12,485 nt of DNA. It comes from Lentisphaerota bacterium (GTDB lineage Bacteria; Verrucomicrobiota; Kiritimatiellia; RFP12; UBA1067). Below the pieces are notes generated by a model. That model saw nothing but the letters and a program-made list of their open reading frames with translations, made no database searches and had not been told where the DNA came from. Position 1 is the first letter of the stretch. Each line of letters starts with the position of its first letter. The DNA lies in the NCBI GenBank assembly GCA_015061765.1, contig SUVZ01000073.1:1-12485 (forward strand), written 5' to 3'. The position numbers were made by a program, and so were the translations under genes. This document shows positions 7,251 through 12,485 of this stretch, piece by piece.

Positions 7251-8453
7251 ATGAACATAAAAAGAAGAGATTTTCTTGCAGGTTCTGCTGCGACGCTTTT
7301 GGGTGCTGCTGGCGGATGTTCGACATTCTGCGGCGAAGAGTGCTATCCCGGATGGAAGCTCGGTGAAATGGATATCCATTTCATACACACAGGCCAGGCT
7401 GAAAGCACGTTTTTCATTTTCCCCGACGGAACCACGATGCTGCTTGACTGTGGTTATGTGGAGACGCGCAAGGCAGGGTATGCCGAGGCGATTCCAGTCT
7501 CTCCATCTGACAGGCGACGGTCTGGCGAGTGGATCCGCCGGTATATCGAAAGGCTCATACCACGGCGCGAGATAGACTATCTCATGCTTTCGCACTGGCA
7601 TTCCGATCATGTTGAAGGTTTGCCGGACATTCTCGAGTCATTCAGATTCCTTAATTTTTATGATCATCAGTACCCGAATGTGGGTCTCTACAGCATCGGG
7701 ATAGATCCTGCTGGATTCGACATGGTGCAGAAGTGGCTCCCCGAGGCGCAGAAGGATGGAATGAAACTCAACTCCTTCAAGGTCGGCGCAAGGGACCAGA
7801 TATGTCTGCAGCATGATCCACGCGGATACTATCAGCGCGTGTTTGAAGTGCGTAACCTAGCCGCAAACGGTTCCGTATGGGACGGAGAGAACGGAGTTCG
7901 CGATCTTGCCGCCGTGCATGTCAAAAAGACCGGCATTGACAAGATAAGCGAGAACCTGCTCTCCTCCGCCATCCGTATCCGATACGGCAACTTTACGTAT
8001 TTTACCGGCGGCGATATTGAGGGCAACCTCGTCAATGCCGACGGCAAGTCTTTCAGTTACGAGGAAGCGGTCGGAGCCGTAACCGGTCCGGTCTGCGCAT
8101 GCAAGACAAACCACCATGCGTGTCCTCCGTCGATGCGCGAAGGCTTCCTGCGTTCGATCAAGCCCAAACTGATACTCTCCAGCACATGGAGTCCGAATCA
8201 GATAAATGATGTCACTTTGGAGCGTATGACCTCCCGCAGCATATATCCTGGCGACCGCACCATTGCATACGGATACATCCCGGAGTTCAAGAAGGGTGCC
8301 TATGCCGACAGGGCGTTCATGCGCGACATTGCGCCTGAGGGACATGCCGTCATCAAGGTCAATCCGGGCGGCTTCGCATACCGCCTCTACACGCTCTCGA
8401 CCGAGGATGAGTCGATGCGAATCGTCGGAACAAAGGATTTCTACTGCTGTTAA
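7251..8453 (+). CDS. Tat-exported metallo-beta-lactamase-fold protein, ComEC-like domain
   Basis: This 400-residue protein begins with a twin-arginine type signal, KRRDFLAGSAATLLGAAGGC. The Cys at 23 after AGG could be a lipobox, making it a Tat-exported lipoprotein. The mature part is a metallo-beta-lactamase fold: strand and active-site entry at 41-67 (FIHTGQAES, then TTMLLDCG), the metal motif HWHSDH with His115, His117, Asp119 and His120, later Asp255 in FTGGD, and His288/His289 in KTNHHA. The pattern resembles the C-terminal hydrolase domain of ComEC/Rec2 and its stand-alone relatives, some of which cleave nucleic acid or phosphodiesters; the substrate here is unknown. The start at 7251 is set by AAAGGGG five bases upstream and the signal peptide; the in-frame GTG at 7209 would bury the signal. 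It sits 64 bases after lpxD and 34 before the next gene. Confidence 0.82.
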   Translation: MNIKRRDFLAGSAATLLGAAGGCSTFCGEECYPGWKLGEMDIHFIHTGQAESTFFIFPDGTTMLLDCGYVETRKAGYAEAIPVSPSDRRRSGEWIRRYIERLIPRREIDYLMLSHWHSDHVEGLPDILESFRFLNFYDHQYPNVGLYSIGIDPAGFDMVQKWLPEAQKDGMKLNSFKVGARDQICLQHDPRGYYQRVFEVRNLAANGSVWDGENGVRDLAAVHVKKTGIDKISENLLSSAIRIRYGNFTYFTGGDIEGNLVNADGKSFSYEEAVGAVTGPVCACKTNHHACPPSMREGFLRSIKPKLILSSTWSPNQINDVTLERMTSRSIYPGDRTIAYGYIPEFKKGAYADRAFMRDIAPEGHAVIKVNPGGFAYRLYTLSTEDESMRIVGTKDFYCC

Positions 8454-8487
8454 TCCGAAAGTAAAAACAATTTCCAAGTAGGGAAAG

Positions 8488-8916
8488 ATGTTCGACCCGT
8501 ACAGGAGAAGAAGGGAGAGGGCTGCACGCGTCCGTGAAATGCGGATGGGCGCGGTTGATTTCTCTCTGCCCGTTGACGGCGATGTGCCGTCTCTCCGGTC
8601 GCCGACATCCCGTGCAGGGGATTTCATGGATTCTCTCGTGCAGGATCTGGTGCGCGACAGATCTCCATTCTTTGACGAGATCGTGCAGCGGTGGAAGGGG
8701 TTGTTCCCGGAACTCGCGGCCAGACCCGGGAAATGGGTGTCTGGCGCCACACCGAAAAGTCCGGGAAAACTCTTCCTTGAAGTCGGATCGGCCCCCGCGC
8801 TTTTTTCGATGCGACCGAAGCTTGCTTCGATAAAGCGCAAGCTTTCCGAACTGCCGTCCGCACCCGAGCGTTTTTCAGTGCACCTTGAAATCGCCCGACC
8901 TCGGACTTCCAGATAA
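8488..8916 (+). CDS. dciA: DciA/DUF721 family protein
   Basis: This 142-residue protein appears to belong to DUF721/DciA, which loads or assists the replicative helicase DnaB in bacteria lacking DnaC or DnaI. The N-terminus is strongly basic (DPYRRRRERAARVREMR, 3-19) and then of low complexity. The conserved domain runs from about 48 to 135: a helix IVQRWKGLFPELAARPGKW (65-83), a strand KLFLEVGSAPALFSMRPKL (94-112), the helix SIKRKLSEL and a final strand RFSVHLEI. This order is the KH-like fold of the family. The start ATG has an adjacent GGGAAAG at 8481-8487, rather close. The stop is 16 bases before maf. Similarity is recognised by pattern only, so the family name is likely but not certain. 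Confidence 0.6.
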   Translation: MFDPYRRRRERAARVREMRMGAVDFSLPVDGDVPSLRSPTSRAGDFMDSLVQDLVRDRSPFFDEIVQRWKGLFPELAARPGKWVSGATPKSPGKLFLEVGSAPALFSMRPKLASIKRKLSELPSAPERFSVHLEIARPRTSR

Positions 8917-8932
8917 GGGGCTATGATTTAAG

Positions 8933-9487
8933 ATGGACACGATATTGGCATCAAAATCGCCGAGAAGGGCGAAGATACTTTCCGATCACGGATGGATTTT
9001 CACGGTCGAACCGACGGAGGCCGAGGAGGTTTCCATTCCTTGTGCGCCGAAGCGTACGGTGCTGGTGAACGCCGCCCGCAAACTGAAGGCGTGCCGTGAA
9101 GCGCATCCAGATGCCGAGATCGTCGCGGCGGATACGATCGTCTGGTTCAACGGCAGGATATACGGCAAGCCGCGGAATCTGGATGAGGCGCGCGGGTTTC
9201 TGCGGGAACTGTCCGGGCAGACCCACAGCGTATTCACTGGCGTTGCGTACTGTATTCCGGGCGGGGCGTTGCAGACGGAGGTTGTGGAATCCCGCGTCAC
9301 ATTCAGGAAGCTGTCAGAGGATCTGATCGATCGCTATGTCGAGAGCGTCAGGCCCACGGACCGTGCCGGCGCGTATGACATAGACGAATCGGGCGACCTG
9401 ATCGTCGAGTCCTACACCGGCAGCTATGAGAACATCATGGGTCTTCCGATGGTACTGCTCGGCAATAGCACAAGGCATTTGCAATAA
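8933..9487 (+). CDS. maf: Maf nucleoside triphosphate pyrophosphatase
   Basis: This 184-residue cytoplasmic house-cleaning enzyme hydrolyses non-canonical or excess nucleoside triphosphates to monophosphates. Motifs are SKSPRR (7-12), AADTIV (65-70) with the catalytic Asp67, YGKP (77-80), GQTHSVFTGV (95-104) and GSYENIMGLPM (163-173). Length is in the family range. The motif DRAGAYDIDESGD (143-155) replaces the AGAYGIQG of E. coli YhdE, so the Gln linked with dTTP/UTP preference is not present in that position, and substrate range is uncertain. The ATG is preceded by AAGGGG at 8915-8920, 12 bases away, and by a short ATG-ATT-TAA mini-ORF at 8923; the conserved N-terminus fixes the start. It is the last gene of the closely spaced run that starts with potB. 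Confidence 0.9.
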   Translation: MDTILASKSPRRAKILSDHGWIFTVEPTEAEEVSIPCAPKRTVLVNAARKLKACREAHPDAEIVAADTIVWFNGRIYGKPRNLDEARGFLRELSGQTHSVFTGVAYCIPGGALQTEVVESRVTFRKLSEDLIDRYVESVRPTDRAGAYDIDESGDLIVESYTGSYENIMGLPMVLLGNSTRHLQ

Positions 9488-9545
9488 ACCGACCGCAAAA
9501 CAGCAAATTCTCATGTCATAATGTTTAGCGTCGAAGGATGATTTA

Positions 9546-9554
9546 TGGTACAAT
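9546..9554 (+). promoter_or_regulatory. Extended -10 promoter of gnd
   Basis: TGG followed by TACAAT (9549-9554) repeats the TGGTACAATT string found upstream of ettA. No good -35 is seen at 17 bases. Shortly after, TCCAC/GTGGA (9564-9578) can form a five-base-pair hairpin around GGAAA in the leader, about 15 bases before the AAGGAAAA ribosome binding site at 9592-9599. Confidence 0.45.
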
Positions 9555-9602
9555 TGCCGCGTTTCCACGGAAAGTGGATTTAACCCTAAACAAGGAAAAG
9601 CA

Positions 9603-11054
9603 ATGAAGCAGGCAGACATCGGTCTTATCGGGCTCGCCGTCATGGGCGAGAACCTCATCATGAACATGGAGTCCAAGGGATTCACGGTGGCGGTGTTCAA
9701 CCGCACTGTCGAGAAGGTGGACGCTTTCGTCAACGGCCGCGCTGCGGGCAAGAACATCATCGGCGCGCACTCCATGCAGGAGTTCGTGGATTCCCTCGCC
9801 AAGCCGCGCAAGGTGTTCATGATGGTCAAGGCGGGCGCCGCCGTCGATGCGATGATCGACCAGCTCATTCCTCTTCTCGAACCTGGAGACATCCTCATCG
9901 ATGGCGGCAACTCCCACTTCCCGGACACCATCCGTCGCACGAAGTATGTAGAGGAGAAGGGGCTTCTGTATGTCGGCACCGGCGTCTCTGGCGGTGAAGA
10001 GGGCGCGCTCAAGGGACCGAGCATGATGCCCGGCGGCTCACCCGCCGCATGGCCTTTCGTAAAGCCGATCTTCCAGGCAATCTGCGCAAAAGTCGAGAAT
10101 GATGCGCCCTGCTGCGACTGGGTGGGCGAGAACGGCGCCGGCCATTTCGTCAAGATGGTCCACAACGGCATCGAGTATGGTGACATGCAGCTTATCTGTG
10201 AATCCTATCAGCTCATGCGCGATCTGCTCGGAATGAGCGACGATGAAATGCACGAGGTGTTCAAGAAGTGGAACACCACCGAGCTCGACTCCTATCTCAT
10301 CGAAATCACGCGTGACATTCTCGCGTACAAGGATGTGGACGGCTCCGCGCTCGTCGAGAACATTCTCGATACCGCCGGACAGAAGGGCACCGGCAAGTGG
10401 ACAGGCATCGCCGCCCTTGACGAGGGTGTGCCGCTCACGCTCATCGGAGAGGCCGTGTTCGCACGCTGTCTCTCTGCGATGAAGGCTGACCGTGTCGTCG
10501 CCGCCAAGGCCTACGGACGCAAGATCCCCGAGTTCAAGGGTGACAAGGCCGCTTTCGTCGAGGCGATCCGGAAAGCCCTCTACGCCTCCAAGATCGTCTC
10601 ATACGCACAGGGCTACACCCTCATGCGCACTGCTGCAAAGACCTACGGATGGAATCTCAACTATGGCGGCATCGCGCTCATGTGGCGCGGCGGATGCATC
10701 ATCCGCAGCGTGTTCCTCGGCAAGATCAAGGAGGCCTACGACAAGAACCCTGAACTTTCCAACCTTCTCCTTGATCCCTATTTCAAGGAAACGATCGAGA
10801 AACTCGTTCCCGCGTGGCGTGAAGTCGCTTCCGCAGCGCTTGCATACGGCATCCCCGCCCCGACGATGACGTCCGCTCTCTCCTATTTTGACGGATACAC
10901 TACGGAGCGTCTGCCGGCGAACCTCCTGCAGGCTCAGCGCGACTACTTCGGCGCCCATACGTATGAACGTCTCGACAAGCCGCGCGGCGAGTTCTTCCAC
11001 ACTAACTGGACCGGACACGGAGGCAGTACGTCCGCAGCGACATATAACGCCTGA
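9603..11054 (+). CDS. gnd: 6-phosphogluconate dehydrogenase, decarboxylating
   Basis: This cytoplasmic enzyme of the oxidative pentose phosphate pathway converts 6-phosphogluconate to ribulose 5-phosphate with NADP+ reduction. It is 483 residues, the long homodimeric form. The N-terminal Rossmann domain has GLAVMG (10-15) and NRT (33-35), where Arg34 and Thr35 favour NADP+. Substrate motifs are SGGEEGA (129-135) and GHFVKMVHNGIEYGDMQ (180-196), with Lys184 and Glu191 as acid-base residues and Asn188 in the site. The helical C-terminal domain includes GTGKWT (about 262-267), and the chain ends in a Gly/Ser/Thr-rich tail. Codon choice is visibly biased to C-ending codons (ctc, atc, gtc, cgc), unlike most neighbours, suggesting high expression. 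AAGGAAAA lies about four bases upstream of the ATG. It appears monocistronic: its own promoter lies before it and a large palindrome follows the stop. Confidence 0.97.
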   Translation: MKQADIGLIGLAVMGENLIMNMESKGFTVAVFNRTVEKVDAFVNGRAAGKNIIGAHSMQEFVDSLAKPRKVFMMVKAGAAVDAMIDQLIPLLEPGDILIDGGNSHFPDTIRRTKYVEEKGLLYVGTGVSGGEEGALKGPSMMPGGSPAAWPFVKPIFQAICAKVENDAPCCDWVGENGAGHFVKMVHNGIEYGDMQLICESYQLMRDLLGMSDDEMHEVFKKWNTTELDSYLIEITRDILAYKDVDGSALVENILDTAGQKGTGKWTGIAALDEGVPLTLIGEAVFARCLSAMKADRVVAAKAYGRKIPEFKGDKAAFVEAIRKALYASKIVSYAQGYTLMRTAAKTYGWNLNYGGIALMWRGGCIIRSVFLGKIKEAYDKNPELSNLLLDPYFKETIEKLVPAWREVASAALAYGIPAPTMTSALSYFDGYTTERLPANLLQAQRDYFGAHTYERLDKPRGEFFHTNWTGHGGSTSAATYNA

Positions 11055-11057
11055 GAA

Positions 11058-11107
11058 TATGCAGGATGCGGCTCAAGCGAACGATCGCTGGAGCCGCATC
11101 CTGCATA
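11058..11107. terminator. Long hairpin after gnd, possible terminator
   Basis: Seventeen bases at 11058-11074 (TATGCAGGATGCGGCTC) are perfectly complementary to 11091-11107. Inside, AGCGA (11076-11080) pairs with TCGCT (11085-11089) around the loop ACGA, with one A/G mismatch between the stems. The whole is a 22-pair hairpin with a four-base loop, starting three bases after the gnd stop. No T-run follows directly, so it may act as a bidirectional or RNA-stability hairpin, or as a mobile repeat. Confidence 0.6.
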
Positions 11108-11127
11108 CAAAACCGAATCTGTTTTGT
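11107..11127. other. Second hairpin next to the gnd palindrome
   Basis: ACAAAAC (11107-11113) pairs with GTTTTGT (11121-11127) around a seven-base loop. It shares its first base with the end of the larger palindrome. The GTTTTGT arm supplies four T and could act as the weak U-rich part of a terminator. The rest of the gap up to 11324 shows no gene that I can support. Confidence 0.45.
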
Positions 11128-11324
11128 CTAATCGCGATCTCTGCGGGATGTTATGAGAGACGTCTTATTCAGTCGATTGCAGAAGTAAGTGGGCAAGGGC
11201 GACGGTTTGGCCGATAAAGTTTGCTTTTAACGGGGTGGAAATTGCGCGGTTTTGCATCGAGGAATTTTAGTAGTAGCTGCTGATTTTATGGCTCAACGCC
11301 GTAGGACATTCGAAAGCTGATATG

Positions 11325-11353
11325 TTGAGATTGGTGATTTGATAGTGTATAAT
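11325..11353 (+). promoter_or_regulatory. Sigma-70-like promoter of the SGNH hydrolase gene
   Basis: TTGAGA (11325-11330) and TATAAT (11348-11353) are separated by exactly 17 bases. Transcription would start near 11360, just before the AAAGGAAGGA ribosome binding site at 11366-11375. This is the best-formed promoter in the window. Confidence 0.7.
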
Positions 11354-11380
11354 GCGTGAAAAAAGAAAGGAAGGAATATT

Positions 11381-12211
11381 GTGAGAAATTTGATCTTTGC
11401 GGCGCTTGCCGCCGTTGTGGTGAACGTGACCAACGCTGAGATATGCATAAAAAGCGGTGATACCATAGCGTTCATGGGTGATTCGATCACGGCGCAGGGC
11501 AACAGGAATCCAGCCGGTTACGTTAATCTTGTTATGAAAGGGCTTAAGATCTGCGGTGTGTCCGCAAAGAAGATACCCGCCGGTATCAGCGGACACAAGT
11601 CCGTCCAGATGAACGAACGTCTTGACCGGGATGTGATATCCAAAAAACCACAGTGGATGACGTTTTCCTGCGGGGTCAATGATGTGTGGCATGACAGGAA
11701 AGGGGCGGGCGTTCCGCTGGAAAAGTACAAGACGCTTGTTGGTGACATCTTTGACAGGTGTGCGGCAGCTGGAATTCAAGTGATTGTGTTTACCGCAACG
11801 ATGATCACCGAAGATCCCGATGCTGACGGCAACAGGAAGCTGGCCGCGTACAACGATTGGCTTCGCGCCGAGGCAAAGCGCCGCAATCTCCGTCTTGCCG
11901 ACCTAAACGCCGCAATGCAGGCGCAGCTTGCGGAAATACGCAAGACCGACAAGACGAAGGGCAACAAGCTCACGAGGGACGGGGTTCACATGGGGCATAA
12001 GGGCAACTGCATGATGGCATGGGGTGTTCTTAAGACGATGGGCGTCGATGAGTCAATGAAGGAAAAGATACTCGCTGAATTTGACCGCATTCCAGGAGCA
12101 TACCCCATTACAGTCGATTTCACGGCTGAAGAGTACGCCATTTTCGAAGCCAAGGCCAAGGCGGCAGGGAAGTCTACGACGAAGTTTGCAAAAGACAGTC
12201 TTTTGAAGTGA
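11381..12211 (+). CDS. Exported SGNH/GDSL hydrolase with a ribbon-helix-helix-like C-terminus
   Basis: This 276-residue protein starts at GTG with a strong AAAGGAAGGA site upstream. Residues 1-19 (MRNLIFAALAAVVVNVTNA) form a Sec signal peptide with cleavage after Ala19. The mature domain is an SGNH esterase: Block I FMGDSIT with Ser35, Block II Gly in GISGHKS (68-74), Block III GVND with Asn100, and Block V DGVHMG with Asp200 and His203. Such enzymes deacetylate sugars or cleave esters; plant polysaccharide or sialic acid acetyl groups are possible substrates, but nothing fixes one. The tail from about 243 to 276 has the order strand (ITVDFTAEE), helix (YAIFEAKAKAAG) and helix (STTKFAKDSLLK), which resembles the ribbon-helix-helix domain of small DNA-binding proteins and is unexpected on an exported enzyme. 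It appears monocistronic, with its own promoter and a hairpin pair after it. Confidence 0.85.
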   Translation: MRNLIFAALAAVVVNVTNAEICIKSGDTIAFMGDSITAQGNRNPAGYVNLVMKGLKICGVSAKKIPAGISGHKSVQMNERLDRDVISKKPQWMTFSCGVNDVWHDRKGAGVPLEKYKTLVGDIFDRCAAAGIQVIVFTATMITEDPDADGNRKLAAYNDWLRAEAKRRNLRLADLNAAMQAQLAEIRKTDKTKGNKLTRDGVHMGHKGNCMMAWGVLKTMGVDESMKEKILAEFDRIPGAYPITVDFTAEEYAIFEAKAKAAGKSTTKFAKDSLLK

Positions 12212-12270
12212 TTGGTTCAATAGTTATGGGATGATTCACGGTGTTTTACAGGAATTGGGGCACTGACAGT

Positions 12271-12296
12271 GGGCGGACGCAAGAATGCGTCCGCCC
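12271..12296. terminator. GC-rich hairpin after the SGNH hydrolase
   Basis: GGGCGGACGCA (12271-12281) pairs perfectly with TGCGTCCGCCC (12286-12296) around AGAA, giving 11 base pairs. No T-run follows. It lies 60 bases after the stop and is probably a transcription end or RNA-protecting hairpin, similar in style to the one after gnd. Confidence 0.55.
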
Positions 12297-12300
12297 GGTC

Positions 12301-12314
12301 CTCGCAACTGCGAG
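12301..12314. other. Small hairpin next to the GC-rich hairpin
   Basis: CTCGC (12301-12305) pairs with GCGAG (12310-12314) around AACT, four bases after the larger hairpin. Together they form a tandem hairpin pair directly ahead of the promoter at 12324. Confidence 0.45.
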
Positions 12315-12323
12315 AACGCGGAT

Positions 12324-12350
12324 TTGACAGAAAAAAAAAACAAATATAAT
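12324..12350 (+). promoter_or_regulatory. Promoter for the sequence at the right edge
   Basis: TTGACA (12324-12329) and TATAAT (12345-12350) are both perfect consensus boxes with a 15-base, A-rich spacer, two shorter than ideal. Transcription would begin near 12357. The leader then contains GAAAGGA at 12371-12377. Confidence 0.6.
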
Positions 12351-12385
12351 ACACAGCCATTTAAAGCGAAGAAAGGATGAAATCC

Positions 12386-12485
12386 GTGGCGATGGGATGT
12401 CCAATCAATGGAAAGCCGTATGCGGGAAATCCGCACGTACGGTTTGACGAGGGGGAAGTCGCATCGGCAACGCCGAGACGTGGGT
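12386..12485 (+). CDS. Open frame leaving the window, overlapping an intron domain V
   Basis: The frame is open from an ATG at 12377 to the window end. GAAAGGA (12371-12377) is too close to that ATG but is well spaced, eight bases, from the in-frame GTG at 12386; an ATG at 12392 is also possible. The peptide includes INGKPYAGNPHVRFDEGE, which is the translation of a group II intron domain V-like sequence. It then continues VASATPRRG to the edge. It may be a true N-terminus built from intron sequence, an accidental reading of a ribozyme remnant, or part of a longer gene. Only about 33 codons are visible. Confidence 0.3.
   Translation, partial: MAMGCPINGKPYAGNPHVRFDEGEVASATPRRG
12413..12445 (+). 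mobile_element. Group II intron domain V-like sequence, orphan 3' remnant
   Basis: The 33 bases fold as a domain V. Eight lower pairs (12413-12420 with 12438-12445) include the canonical G-U wobble at 12415/12443. A two-base bulge, C12436 G12437, follows. Five upper pairs (12421-12425 with 12431-12435) close a GAAAT loop. The catalytic triad AGC is at 12414-12416. The usual closing G-C is replaced by an A-T pair (12413/12445), which preserves pairing. Domains I to IV and an intron reverse transcriptase, which should lie to the left on this strand, are absent: the left side holds a promoter and the hydrolase gene. Sequence after 12446 can form GTC/GAC and TCGGC/GCCGA pairings (12448-12479) that might be domain VI, but the bulged A is not clear. 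Confidence 0.65.

Noticed and set aside
7857..8840. Minus-strand open frame of 327 codons
   Set aside because: It lies opposite the metallo-beta-lactamase-fold and DciA genes, has no recognisable domain, and its composition is that of an antisense shadow.
9314..10186. Minus-strand open frame of 290 codons
   Set aside because: It is antisense to maf and gnd; the plus-strand proteins have clear family motifs, and this frame has none.
12448..12485. Group II intron domain VI
   Set aside because: A hairpin can be drawn, but the bulge is on the 5' side and no clear branch-point A is visible; the window ends before the expected intron terminus.

Overview
The window is a compact, entirely plus-strand stretch of a Gram-negative bacterial chromosome. 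An LpxD acyltransferase of full length implies lipid A. Together with GTG and TTG starts, GAAAGGA-type ribosome binding sites, a Tat-dependent putative lipoprotein, an exported SGNH hydrolase and a free-standing lpxD, the content suggests a member of the PVC group, perhaps Kiritimatiellota or Lentisphaerota. That placement is an inference from general impression and is not established here.

Layout. Positions 1-230 hold a degenerate direct-repeat array with spacings of 64, 58 and 52 bases that runs into an unrecognised ORF (204-563). After a 300-base non-coding gap with an extended -10 promoter comes ettA (863-2467), a ribosome-associated ABC-F ATPase, followed 19 bases later by a small unknown membrane protein (2487-2963) and a probable terminator (3000-3047). 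Next is a closely spaced run of seven genes (3122-9487): potB-like and potC-like ABC permeases with no potA or potD, an organophosphate:phosphate-type MFS transporter, lpxD, a Tat-exported ComEC-like metallo-beta-lactamase-fold protein, a DciA/DUF721 protein and a Maf nucleotide pyrophosphatase. The gnd gene (9603-11054) has its own promoter and is followed by a 50-base near-perfect palindrome. A secreted SGNH/GDSL hydrolase (11381-12211) has a strong sigma-70-like promoter, and its C-terminus resembles a ribbon-helix-helix DNA-binding domain. The right edge (12271-12485) has two hairpins, a promoter, a start region and a group II intron domain V-like sequence that is in frame with an open reading frame leaving the window.

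How the genes fit together. Most are housekeeping functions: translation energy sensing (EttA), lipid A synthesis (LpxD), helicase loading (DciA), nucleotide sanitation (Maf) and the oxidative pentose phosphate pathway (Gnd). They are interleaved with small-molecule transport. The seven-gene run looks like an operon by spacing, but no single pathway unites it. The least conventional parts are the orphan intron domain V with its own expression signals, the RHH-like tail on an exported hydrolase, and the repeat array at the left edge.
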